Positions 1 through 6,768 of a stretch of DNA of 24,318 nucleotides are shown one piece after another. The DNA lies in IMG/VR virus record IMGVR_UViG_3300006793_000275, positions 1-24,318 of that record; one strand, written 5' to 3'. The translations under genes were made by a program, and so were the position numbers. The notes below the pieces were generated by a model, which was given only the letters and a program-made list of their open reading frames with translations, did no database searches and had not been told where the DNA came from. The stretch is from a virus. Numbering within the stretch: position 1 is the first letter of the stretch; every line of letters begins with the position of its first letter.

Positions 1-575
1 AAGGCGTATTCATGCAAGCGGACCAAAAGAACCGTAATGGCCGTATATACGAGAAAGGTATTCTCGAAGCGGCGGTAAACAAATATGTAACAGAACAAGT
101 AAAGACTGGTAGAGCGGTCGGTGAATTAAATCACCCAGATGGACCGACTATCAATCTTGATAAAGTTTCACACAAAATTACAGACCTCAAATGGGAAGGA
201 AGTAATGTTGTTGGAAAGGCTTCAATCTTAGACACCCCTATGGGACAAATCGTAAAAGGTTTATTAGAGGGTGGAGTTAAGCTTGGGGTATCAAGTCGTG
301 GTATGGGTAGTCTTGTGAATAAGAAAGGTACAACCTATGTAAATAACGACTTTCTATTAGCAACCGTTGATATTGTTCAGGACCCTAGTGCTCCTGAGGC
401 ATTTGTTAATGGTATAATGGAAGGCGTAGATTGGATATGGGAAAATGGTGTGCTGGTTCCACAAGAAATTGAAGAAATTGAGACTGAAATAACGAGGGCT
501 AGGAAAGTAGGCGATTCAAACGTTGAAATCAAAGCATTCAAAAGTTTCCTCTCTAAACTAAACTCTAAAATATAG
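1..575 (+). CDS. 21: Prohead core protease gp21 (5' partial)
   Basis: This is the C-terminal part of the T4-type prohead protease, which sits in the scaffold core and cleaves gp22, gp23 and other head proteins during maturation. The frame is open to the window edge (codons from position 3), so the ATG at 12 is internal. The N-terminal text GVFMQADQKNRNGRIY is the family's typical segment shortly before the catalytic region. Counting from the ATG at 12, a GELNHPD motif (His41) and GVSSRG (Ser94/Ser95) match the His and Ser expected in this herpesvirus-assemblin-like serine protease fold. The gene ends 9 bp before the scaffold gene 22, the normal T4 order 21-22-23. The missing N-terminus is probably only a few dozen residues, as T4 gp21 is about 212 residues. 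The identification rests on motif and synteny and is strong. Confidence 0.93.
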   Translation, partial: GVFMQADQKNRNGRIYEKGILEAAVNKYVTEQVKTGRAVGELNHPDGPTINLDKVSHKITDLKWEGSNVVGKASILDTPMGQIVKGLLEGGVKLGVSSRGMGSLVNKKGTTYVNNDFLLATVDIVQDPSAPEAFVNGIMEGVDWIWENGVLVPQEIEEIETEITRARKVGDSNVEIKAFKSFLSKLNSKI

Positions 576-584
576 GAGAACGTT

Positions 585-1700
585 ATGTCACTCGAAGATG
601 TAAAAAACGAAAATCTAGTCGAAGAGGATGTGGCTGAAGAGCTTCAAGAGGAAGAGCTCGTTCAAGATGAGAATTTAGACGAGGAATCTCTAGAAGAGGA
701 TAAGAAAAAGGAAGAAGTAGAAGAAGGCGGACAGGAAGAGGAAGAAGAGGAAGAAGAAAAAGAATCTAAAGCCGAAGCCGTTTCCGTACCTAAAACTAAA
801 GCCGGTGTTATCCAAGCAGCAGTCGAAATCCTAAAACAAGCTAGAAAAGAAGATGCGCAAAAACTCTTTGCAAAGATGACGAAAATGGATGAGTCAGAAG
901 ATGACGGTTCAGTTAAAAAGGCTGTTAATTCAGCTCCTAAAGCTACAGCACCAAGTGTTAAAGCGAAGGTAGAATCAACTGACTTTGACGAAGATTTAGA
1001 TGCACTAATCTCAGAAGAAGCAACTCTTTCCGATGAATTCAAAGGAAAAGCAGGAGCTATTTTTGAAGCTGTGTTAACATCTAAGCTTTCACAACACATC
1101 GAAAATCTTGATGCAGAGTATGCACAAAACCTAGAAGAAGAGGTATCTGAAATTCAATCAAACTTAGTAGAGAAGGTAGATTCATATCTTAACTATGTAG
1201 TTGAAAATTGGATGAAGGAAAATGAAGTTTCAGTAACTAATGGTTTAAGAACCGAAATTGCTGAAGAGTTCATGTCTTCTTTACAAACAGTGTTCAAAGA
1301 ACATTATATTGAAGTTCCAGAAGGTAAAGTTGACCTTGTTGATGATTTATCAGCACAAGTCAATGAGCTAGAGGAGCAGCTCAATAAATCCACAGATGAT
1401 AATATCAAACTACATCAATCAGTTCAAGATTTTGAAAAGAACGAAGTAGTAAGAGAACAATCATCAGGGCTTGCTGAAACTGAAGCTGAGAAATTAGCAT
1501 CATTAGTTGAAGATATCGAATTTGATAACAGAGAATCTTTCGAAATGAAAGTTAAAACTGTTAAAGAATCATACTTTACTAAAGATTCTAACGAAGCGGC
1601 TGATGAAGTAGCTAGTGTTATTGGAGAAGATTCAATCGATATCGATTTATCAGACCCAATGGCTAGATACACACAAGCTATAACTAAATTTAATAAATAA
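585..1700 (+). CDS. 22: Prohead core scaffolding protein gp22
   Basis: This is the major internal scaffold on which the gp23 capsid assembles; it is then degraded by gp21. The 371-residue protein is longer than T4 gp22 (about 269). The extra length is largely an extremely acidic N-terminal third, including a run of Glu around residues 50-60. The rest is predicted helical and coiled coil, with a heptad-like region around NELEEQLNKS near residue 260. It ends in a segment containing FEMKVKTVKESYF that resembles T4-like gp22 C-termini. No enzymatic motif is visible. A clear AGGAGA at 572-577 precedes the ATG. Position between 21 and 23 is the main support. Many L-x-E tripeptides could serve as gp21 cleavage sites, as expected for a core protein. 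Confidence 0.9.
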   Translation: MSLEDVKNENLVEEDVAEELQEEELVQDENLDEESLEEDKKKEEVEEGGQEEEEEEEEKESKAEAVSVPKTKAGVIQAAVEILKQARKEDAQKLFAKMTKMDESEDDGSVKKAVNSAPKATAPSVKAKVESTDFDEDLDALISEEATLSDEFKGKAGAIFEAVLTSKLSQHIENLDAEYAQNLEEEVSEIQSNLVEKVDSYLNYVVENWMKENEVSVTNGLRTEIAEEFMSSLQTVFKEHYIEVPEGKVDLVDDLSAQVNELEEQLNKSTDDNIKLHQSVQDFEKNEVVREQSSGLAETEAEKLASLVEDIEFDNRESFEMKVKTVKESYFTKDSNEAADEVASVIGEDSIDIDLSDPMARYTQAITKFNK

Positions 1701-1718
1701 CTATAGGGAAAAACGAAA

Positions 1719-3032
1719 ATGTTTAATGCAGATTCACAATTAATAGAAAAATGGGGTCCCGTTTTAGAACACGAAAGTGCACCTGAAATTAAGGACAGAT
1801 ATAAGAGAGCAGTAACAGCTCGCTTATTAGAAAACCAGGAAGTTGCCCTAAGACAAGAAGCAGCACAAATGCAAGGTAATATGATTTCTGAAACAGCAGC
1901 TAACGCTACTGGTTCTAACGTATCAAACTTTGACCCTGTGCTTATCTCTCTTGTTAGAAGAGCAATGCCTAACTTAACCGCTTATGATATCTGTGGTGTT
2001 CAGCCAATGACTGGACCTACTGGATTAATCTTTGCGATGAAATCAAAATACTCAACTCAAGGCGGAACAGAAGCTTTATTTAATGAAGCTGACACCGACT
2101 TCTCAGGAACGGGTACTCATCAAGCTGAACCAACAGGTTTAGGTGGAGTAACTGATGCTGATTCAGATGCTACTATCGCAGATGAAACTGATACAGTTTC
2201 TACATTCGGTGCTGGTATGAATACAGCAGATTCTGAAGCACTAGGTAATACTGGTGGAGCATTCGGCGAAATGGCTTTCTCAATCGAAAAAGCTACAGTT
2301 GAAGCTAAGTCAAGAGCTCTAAAAGCTGAGTACACAATGGAATTAGCACAAGACCTTAAAGCAATCCACGGCCTGGATGCTGAAGGCGAATTAGCGAATA
2401 TCTTATCTGCTGAAATCTTAGCTGAAATCAACAGAGAAGTAGTTAGAACTATTCTAACAAAAGCTAAAATCGGTGCTACACAAAGTTCAACAGCAGTATC
2501 TGGTATCTTTGATGTCGCTACAGACTCAGACGGCAGATGGATGGTTGAGAAATTTAAAGGTCTAATCATGCAACTCGAAAGAGAAGCTAACGTAATTGCT
2601 AAAGAAACAAGAAGAGGCAAAGGTAACTTTGTAATCGTTTCTTCAGACGTAGCTTCAGCTTTAGCAGCTGCTGGTCAAATGGATTACACTCCTGCATTAT
2701 CAACAGACTTAAATGTTGATGATACTGGTAACACATTCGCTGGTGTTCTTAATGGTAAATTAAAGGTCTATATCGACCCTTATGCAACTGTTGACTTCGC
2801 TTGTGTAGGTTACAGAGGTTCAAATCCTTATGACGCTGGTCTTTTCTACTGCCCATACGTACCTTTAACCATGGTTAAAGCTGTTGGGGAGAGTGATTTC
2901 CAACCAAGAATCGGATTCAAAACAAGATATGGAATGCAACAAAATCCATTTGTAGGCAACGCATCAGGCGCTGGTACAGATAGAGCTAACCCATACTTCA
3001 GAATCTTCAGAATTGATGACATCATGGTGTAA
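1719..3032 (+). CDS. 23: Major capsid protein gp23
   Basis: This is the precursor of the major hexameric capsid subunit, with an HK97-like fold. The diagnostic stretch LVRRAMPNLTAYDICGVQPM (about residues 78-97) is nearly identical in character to T4 gp23. The length of 437 residues is shorter than T4 (521) and usual for marine T4-like phages. A likely gp21 cleavage site is MISE-TA, after Glu58 (I-x-E rule), which would remove the N-terminal scaffold-interacting peptide; T4 cuts after residue 65. AGGGA lies shortly upstream of the ATG. No separate late promoter is visible directly ahead, so it is presumably co-transcribed with 21-22. It is followed by a perfect palindrome and an intrinsic terminator. 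Certainty is very high. Confidence 0.97.
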   Translation: MFNADSQLIEKWGPVLEHESAPEIKDRYKRAVTARLLENQEVALRQEAAQMQGNMISETAANATGSNVSNFDPVLISLVRRAMPNLTAYDICGVQPMTGPTGLIFAMKSKYSTQGGTEALFNEADTDFSGTGTHQAEPTGLGGVTDADSDATIADETDTVSTFGAGMNTADSEALGNTGGAFGEMAFSIEKATVEAKSRALKAEYTMELAQDLKAIHGLDAEGELANILSAEILAEINREVVRTILTKAKIGATQSSTAVSGIFDVATDSDGRWMVEKFKGLIMQLEREANVIAKETRRGKGNFVIVSSDVASALAAAGQMDYTPALSTDLNVDDTGNTFAGVLNGKLKVYIDPYATVDFACVGYRGSNPYDAGLFYCPYVPLTMVKAVGESDFQPRIGFKTRYGMQQNPFVGNASGAGTDRANPYFRIFRIDDIMV

Positions 3033-3053
3033 ACCTGATTAATTAATCAGGTT
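3032..3053. repeat. Perfect 22-nt palindrome after gene 23
   Basis: A perfect inverted repeat, AACCTGATTAA followed immediately by its reverse complement, begins on the last base of the gene 23 stop codon. As RNA it can form an 11-bp helix minus a tight loop. It lacks a following T-run, so it is not itself a canonical terminator. It may protect the 3' end of the abundant capsid mRNA or be a protein-binding site; both are inference. Confidence 0.7.
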
Positions 3054-3060
3054 CATTTTA

Positions 3061-3087
3061 GAGGGGATTTTAAATCCCCTCTTTTTT
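3061..3087 (+). terminator. Intrinsic terminator after gene 23
   Basis: GAGGGGATTT pairs with AAATCCCCTC (3061-3070 with 3072-3081) around a minimal loop and is followed by six T at 3082-3087. This is a textbook Rho-independent terminator. It separates head-gene transcription from the next late unit, whose promoter begins 3 bp after the T-run. Confidence 0.93.
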
Positions 3088-3090
3088 GCT

Positions 3091-3098
3091 TATAAATA
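3091..3098 (+). promoter_or_regulatory. T4-type late promoter box TATAAATA
   Basis: This is an exact match to the T4 late promoter element read by gp55 with gp33/gp45. The expected start point, about 6 bases past the box, falls on or next to the ATG at 3104, so the transcript would be essentially leaderless. Confidence 0.85.
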
Positions 3099-3103
3099 GA
3101 TAT

Positions 3104-3565
3104 ATGAGTACATTAACTACAAACAAAAACTTTTTATCACCAGTAGGATTTCAGTTTTCTATCGATAGAGAACAATTTGCTAATGTAGAATATTTTTGCA
3201 CAGCTGTAAATTTACCAGGAATCAGTTTAGGAAACGTAGATTTAGGATATCGTGGCGGAACATTTACCGAAACAGGCGATAGGCTAGAATTTTCTGAATT
3301 ATCGATTACATTTAATGTCACTGAAGACATGGATAATTATTTAGAAATCACTAATTGGATGCATCGTATAGTGAACCAAAAAGGTGATTTTAAATCTGAT
3401 GCAACACTATTAATTATGAATTCTCATAATAACATAGCAAAGGAAGTAAAATTCAATTCAGTATTTCCAATAAGTATTAGTGAATTATCCTTTGATACAG
3501 CAGGTGAAGTTGAATATTTAAAGGCTACGGTATCATTTCAATATACCACATACGAATTTAAATAA
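3104..3565 (+). CDS. Tail tube-fold protein, gp3/gp19-like (tail completion candidate)
   Basis: This 153-residue structural protein belongs to the T4 gp19-like tail tube superfamily. The family pattern is visible: NVEYFCTAVNLPGISLG near the N-terminus, then TGDRLEFSELSITFNV, an INWMHRI helix, LLIMNSHN, and a C-terminal SISELSF...YLKATVSFQYTTYEF strand set. Proteins of this type directly after gene 23 and before uvsY in marine T4-like phages are, as I recall, usually annotated as gp3, the tail completion and sheath stabiliser protein; gp19 itself is the alternative. The start chosen is the ATG at 3104. An upstream TTG at 3086 lies inside the terminator and promoter and has no ribosome site. 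No Shine-Dalgarno sequence precedes 3104. The fold class is confident, the exact T4 counterpart is not. Confidence 0.7.
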   Translation: MSTLTTNKNFLSPVGFQFSIDREQFANVEYFCTAVNLPGISLGNVDLGYRGGTFTETGDRLEFSELSITFNVTEDMDNYLEITNWMHRIVNQKGDFKSDATLLIMNSHNNIAKEVKFNSVFPISISELSFDTAGEVEYLKATVSFQYTTYEFK

Positions 3566-3569
3566 ACAC

Positions 3570-3598
3570 TGTACATATATCATTTTTAATGGTATAAT
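3570..3598 (+). promoter_or_regulatory. Sigma70-like promoter for uvsY (TGTACA-N17-TATAAT)
   Basis: TGTACA at 3570-3575, a 17-bp spacer and TATAAT at 3593-3598, with an extended TGG before the -10. It directly follows the stop of the gp3-like gene. A 7-bp inverted repeat, ATATCAT (3577-3583) and ATGATAT (3607-3613), flanks the -10. Confidence 0.85.
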
Positions 3599-3628
3599 AA
3601 TAATATATGATATGATTATGAGGAAATT

Positions 3629-4075
3629 ATGAATACATTAGAACAAATACATGAAATGTGGAAAAAAGATTGTCTTATTGACAAAATCGACCTGGACAAA
3701 TCTGCCAGAGACTCAGCCAAACTCCATTCTAAATACCTAGAAATTTATTCAGTTCATAAGCTTAAAGTTAAAAAACTAGATAATGACTTTAAGGTACTAC
3801 TTAAGAACAAATGGTTGCATTATAACGGCAAATTAAGTAAAGAAGAAATTGATGACTTAGGATGGACATATGACCCTATGAATGGACTCACAGTTCTTAA
3901 AGGTGATATGGATAAGTTTTACGACTCTGACCCTATGATACAAGACCATCAGGCCAAAATACAATACGCTCAAGAAATAGTTGATACACTAAAAGAAATC
4001 TTAGAAAACATTAAATGGCGACATCAAAATATTAAAAACATTATAGAATGGAATAAATTTACTAGTGGAATATAA
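3629..4075 (+). CDS. uvsY: UvsY recombination mediator
   Basis: UvsY is the T4 recombination mediator that loads UvsX recombinase onto gp32-coated single-stranded DNA during recombination-dependent replication and repair. The 148-residue product is close to T4 UvsY (137). It shares the N-terminal layout LEQIHEMWKKDCLIDKIDLDKSA followed by a Lys-rich helical region (HSKYLEIYSVHKLKVKKLDN). It is basic and helical throughout, as expected for a hexameric ssDNA-binding mediator. GAGGA (3620-3624) precedes the ATG with a short spacer. Placement immediately before uvsW strengthens the call. It is driven by the TGTACA-type promoter just upstream, consistent with early or middle expression. Confidence 0.85.
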   Translation: MNTLEQIHEMWKKDCLIDKIDLDKSARDSAKLHSKYLEIYSVHKLKVKKLDNDFKVLLKNKWLHYNGKLSKEEIDDLGWTYDPMNGLTVLKGDMDKFYDSDPMIQDHQAKIQYAQEIVDTLKEILENIKWRHQNIKNIIEWNKFTSGI

Positions 4076-4077
4076 GA

Positions 4078-4085
4078 TATAAATA
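4078..4085 (+). promoter_or_regulatory. T4-type late promoter box TATAAATA (uvsW)
   Basis: Exact late box 3 bp after the uvsY stop codon. In T4, uvsW is known to be expressed late from its own late promoter, and this arrangement fits. The predicted start near 4091 would put AGGA at the very 5' end of the leader. Confidence 0.88.
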
Positions 4086-4090
4086 CAACT

Positions 4091-4122
4091 AGGAACCAAT
4101 TAAGAGATTTTGAATTGTAATG
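4091..4122 (+). promoter_or_regulatory. uvsW leader with possible hairpin joining AGGA to the ATG
   Basis: The predicted late transcript begins about here with AGGA (4091-4094). CAATT (4097-4101) can pair with AATTG (4113-4117). Folding would shorten the effective distance between AGGA and the ATG at 4120 to about 4 nt. Similar spacer hairpins are described for T4 genes 25 and 38. The stem is short and AT-rich, so this is tentative. Confidence 0.4.
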
Positions 4123-5616
4123 GACATAATTGAAGTTAAAAAGCGAAACGAAGCTTTTTTAGAAATTAAAACAGAACCAAGCGTAGAACAAGAGTTATCA
4201 GAACACTTTTGTTTCTATGTACCTGGTTATAAGTTTATGCCAGCATATAAAAATCGTATGTGGGATGGAAAAATACGATTATACGACATGAGAAAGAAAA
4301 CTTTATATACTGGACTATATAAGTATCTTACACAATTCGCAAATGAAAGGCAATACGATATTGTCTGTAAAGAAGATGCCTTCTATGGCACTCCTGACGA
4401 GGTACTAAACCACGACATAGACACCTTTTTGGCCCATTTGACGGCTAGCGTGAACGGAGAGGATATAACCCCTAGGGATTACCAAGTAGATGCCTTCTCG
4501 CTCTTGTTAAAAGAAACTAAAAGCCTTTTACTATCACCAACTGCTTCTGGGAAGTCATTAATCATTTATATGGCATTGAGATATTACCTTGAAATGTACG
4601 AGGATAATGTGTTAATAATTGTCCCTACTACATCATTGGTAGAACAGATGTATTCTGATTTTGCTGACTACTCAAGTAAGGACACTTGGGATTGTGATAA
4701 AAATTGTCATAGAATATATGCAGGTAGAGACAAATATAACTATAAAAATAGAGTTACTATTACCACATGGCAATCAATCTATAAATTAGGGCCTCAATGG
4801 TTCCAAAAATTTGGTATGGTTATAGGTGATGAAGCACATAATTTTAAAGCTAAATCACTTACGGCAATATTAGAAAAATGTACTGAAGCAAAATATAGGA
4901 TTGGAACTACTGGTACACTTGATGGAACACAAACTCATCAGTTAGTATTAGAAGGATTATTTGGACCAGTTTATCAGGTCACGACGACGAAAAAATTAAT
5001 GGACAATAAAGATTTAGCCAAATTAGATATTAAAATATTGTTAATGAAATATGAAGATGCTATATGTAAAGAAATGGCCAAAAGAAAATACCAGGAAGAA
5101 GTAGATTATATTGTCAAATACATACCTAGGAATAAATTTATTTCTAACCTAGCATTAGACCAAAATGGTAATACACTAATATTATTTCAGTTTGTGGATA
5201 AACATGGTAAGCCATTGCATGATATGCTATCAGAAAAGATAAATAAAGATAGGAAACTTTTTTATGTATCAGGAGAAACAGATGTCGATACCAGAGAATC
5301 AATCCGTGAGATTACTGAAACACAGACCAATGCCATTATTGTTGCTTCCATGGGTACCTTTTCTACTGGTATTAATATTCGTAATCTTCATAATATTATC
5401 TTTGCCAGCCCTACTAAAAGCCAAATTAGAGTCCTACAATCGATAGGACGAGGATTAAGAAAAAGTAATGATGGAAGAAATACTGTAGTTTATGATTTGG
5501 CTGATGATATGCATTGGAAATCAAAGAAGAATTATACATTAAACCATGCAGCCGAAAGAATTAAGATATACAGTAAAGAAAAATTTAATTACGAGATACA
5601 CGAAGTAAAGATATAA
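4120..5616 (+). CDS. uvsW: UvsW DNA/RNA helicase
   Basis: UvsW is a superfamily 2 helicase that unwinds R-loops and branched recombination intermediates and switches T4 from origin to recombination-dependent replication. The 498 residues nearly equal T4 UvsW (503). The N-terminal DNA-binding domain carries the conserved NRMWDGKIRLYD region. Helicase motifs follow: PTASGKS (140-146, Walker A), DEAH (237-240; I recall T4 having DECH), TGT (264-266), YVSGETDVDTR (382-392) and QSIGRGLR (440-447, motif VI). The C-terminus KFNYEIHEVKI mirrors T4. No normal Shine-Dalgarno site is adjacent to the ATG; AGGA lies about 25 nt upstream with a small potential hairpin between. The stop codon lies inside the next late promoter. 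Confidence 0.96.
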   Translation: MDIIEVKKRNEAFLEIKTEPSVEQELSEHFCFYVPGYKFMPAYKNRMWDGKIRLYDMRKKTLYTGLYKYLTQFANERQYDIVCKEDAFYGTPDEVLNHDIDTFLAHLTASVNGEDITPRDYQVDAFSLLLKETKSLLLSPTASGKSLIIYMALRYYLEMYEDNVLIIVPTTSLVEQMYSDFADYSSKDTWDCDKNCHRIYAGRDKYNYKNRVTITTWQSIYKLGPQWFQKFGMVIGDEAHNFKAKSLTAILEKCTEAKYRIGTTGTLDGTQTHQLVLEGLFGPVYQVTTTKKLMDNKDLAKLDIKILLMKYEDAICKEMAKRKYQEEVDYIVKYIPRNKFISNLALDQNGNTLILFQFVDKHGKPLHDMLSEKINKDRKLFYVSGETDVDTRESIREITETQTNAIIVASMGTFSTGINIRNLHNIIFASPTKSQIRVLQSIGRGLRKSNDGRNTVVYDLADDMHWKSKKNYTLNHAAERIKIYSKEKFNYEIHEVKI

Positions 5617-5619
5617 ATA
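5612..5619 (+). promoter_or_regulatory. T4-type late promoter box TATAAATA
   Basis: Exact late box that also contains the uvsW stop codon (5614-5616). The predicted start near 5625 gives a 12-nt leader holding GGAAG (5627-5631), which serves the ATG at 5637. Confidence 0.85.
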
Positions 5620-5636
5620 GATATATGGAAGATAAA

Positions 5637-6044
5637 ATGGATATCAGACACATTAAGTTCATTAACGGAGATGAAATTATCGCACTTGTTAGTCGAAATA
5701 ATGATGACAATATGTTAGTAGAGAGACCATGTGCTGTTAAGGCAAATATGATTGGTACCTATAATCTAAGTCCATACTTTCCATTTTCATCAAGTACATT
5801 ATTTAAATTTTTAAAGAATAGAGTCTTATGTAGCGTTAAGGTAGATGATTCTTTAAAGCAAAAGTATTTGGGTTATGTGCTTCAGATGAGAGCTCCCACT
5901 GGTGAACTGTTGGCTGGTGAGAGTGAAATGCTACAACAGTATCAAGACGTATTGAAAGAATATGCTACTCAGGTGGCTGAAGATGAGGACTATTATTATG
6001 ATGAAGATGAACCCGTTACACCGGCTAAAAAGATACTTCATTGA
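5637..6044 (+). CDS. Sm-like (SH3-barrel) small phage protein
   Basis: This is a 135-residue protein of unknown function. Its N-terminal half, starting IKFINGDEIIALVSR, looks like an Sm/LSm-type small beta barrel, a fold seen in uncharacterised small proteins of marine T4-like phages. The C-terminus is acidic and tyrosine-rich (EDEDYYYDEDE) and probably disordered. I chose the ATG at 5637 because GGAAG lies 5 nt upstream. The in-frame ATG at 5625 coincides with the predicted late transcription start and has no ribosome site. LSm folds often bind RNA, but no binding residues can be assigned here. The 23000 gene product has the same kind of N-terminus. It may have an antisense transcript from the minus-strand promoter at 6082-6110. 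Confidence 0.7.
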   Translation: MDIRHIKFINGDEIIALVSRNNDDNMLVERPCAVKANMIGTYNLSPYFPFSSSTLFKFLKNRVLCSVKVDDSLKQKYLGYVLQMRAPTGELLAGESEMLQQYQDVLKEYATQVAEDEDYYYDEDEPVTPAKKILH

Positions 6045-6081
6045 CTATTGCTATATCTACCCCGCCCCAGTATACAATACT

Positions 6082-6110
6082 ATTATATACTATAAACAGC
6101 GTTTTGTACA
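6082..6110 (-). promoter_or_regulatory. Minus-strand TGTACA-N17-TATAAT promoter (antisense)
   Basis: Read on the minus strand, AAAACACTGTACA is followed by exactly 17 bp and a perfect TATAAT (-35 at 6110-6105, -10 at 6087-6082). It lacks the extended TGG. Transcription would start near 6075 and run antisense into the Sm-like gene and uvsW. No convincing minus-strand gene exists, so a regulatory RNA is the likely product. The 25-bp stretch from TTATTTGCAG through the -35 is identical to that of the promoter at 9890. Confidence 0.65.
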
Positions 6111-6118
6111 GTGTTTTC

Positions 6119-6132
6119 TGCAAATAAATGCA
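6119..6132. promoter_or_regulatory. TGCA-N6-TGCA dyad between divergent promoters
   Basis: Two TGCA half-sites (6119-6122 and 6129-6132) separated by 6 bp lie 8 bp upstream of the minus promoter -35 and 11 bp upstream of the plus promoter -35. The same spaced dyad precedes the promoters at 9890 and 12128. It is probably a regulator site; no regulator is identified. Confidence 0.5.
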
Positions 6133-6143
6133 ATAAAAATGCC

Positions 6144-6172
6144 TGTACAAACAGCTCATCTTATGGTATAAT
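6144..6172 (+). promoter_or_regulatory. Promoter for the 55-47-46 operon (TGTACA-N17-TATAAT)
   Basis: TGTACA at 6144-6149, 17 bp, TATAAT at 6167-6172 with extended TGG. A strong GGAGG (6184-6188) follows, then the gene 55 ATG at 6199. Confidence 0.88.
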
Positions 6173-6198
6173 ATACACATTATGGAGGAAACCCAACT

Positions 6199-6768
6199 AT
6201 GGCTTTAAAACCAAAAGAAAAACCACACTATGTAAATAACAGAGAGTTCTCTCAAGCAGTAATGGATTATGTTACTGAAAAGAATTTAGCAGAAAGTAAA
6301 GGAAAAGATATTCCTAAAGTTACTGATTATATTGCTAAATGCTTTATTAAAATTGCAGAAGGATTATCCCATAGACCGAACTTCGTGAGGTATACTTATC
6401 GTGAAGAAATGGTTATGGATGCAGTAGAAAATTGCCTAAGAGCAATCGGAAACTATAACCTTGAAACAGCTACGAGAACTGGTAAACCAAACGCATTCTC
6501 ATACTTTACTCAAATTTGCTATTTTGCTTTTATCAGAAGAATCACTAAAGAGAAAAAGCAACAAGATATTAAATTTAGATTTATTGAAAGAATGGGAATT
6601 GAAGAATTTGTAACTGCTGGTATGGATAACGAAATGGCAGCCGAAACTATGGCGTATGTCGATACTCTAAAATCTAGAATTGCAAGAGTTAGAACAAACG
6701 ATGATAAAGTTAAGAAATTTGCTAAAAAAGAAAAGGCTCAGCAAAAGCTTGAGCTATTCATGAAATAA
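6199..6768 (+). CDS. 55: Late transcription sigma factor gp55
   Basis: gp55 is the phage sigma-like subunit that directs host RNA polymerase to TATAAATA late promoters, activated by the DNA-loaded gp45 clamp. The 189-residue product matches T4 gp55 (185) in length and pattern. YVNNREFSQAVMDY resembles T4 YVNNKELLQAIIDW; IAEGLSHRPNFVRYTYREEMVMDAVENC is the conserved sigma-2-like core, and NAFSYFTQICYFAFIRRI is the following helix. GGAGG stands 10 nt before the ATG. Its stop overlaps the gene 47 start by one base (TAATG), so 55, 47 and 46 form a translationally coupled unit. The six TATAAATA boxes in this window are its expected targets. Confidence 0.96.
   Translation: MALKPKEKPHYVNNREFSQAVMDYVTEKNLAESKGKDIPKVTDYIAKCFIKIAEGLSHRPNFVRYTYREEMVMDAVENCLRAIGNYNLETATRTGKPNAFSYFTQICYFAFIRRITKEKKQQDIKFRFIERMGIEEFVTAGMDNEMAAETMAYVDTLKSRIARVRTNDDKVKKFAKKEKAQQKLELFMK

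Noticed and set aside
662-1099. Long minus-strand frame opposite gene 22
   Set aside because: It is a Ser-rich shadow created by the Glu/Asp/Lys-rich coding strand, with no start signal or recognisable family.
2120-2620. 166-codon minus-strand frame opposite gene 23
   Set aside because: It lies wholly inside the well-supported capsid gene, has no ribosome site and no recognisable motif.
5930-6041. Minus-strand hydrophobic reading frame (about 36 residues) starting at 6041, downstream of the antisense promoter
   Set aside because: Its hydrophobicity is the mirror of the acidic DE/Y-rich tail of the Sm-like gene, and there is no Shine-Dalgarno sequence before the ATG.
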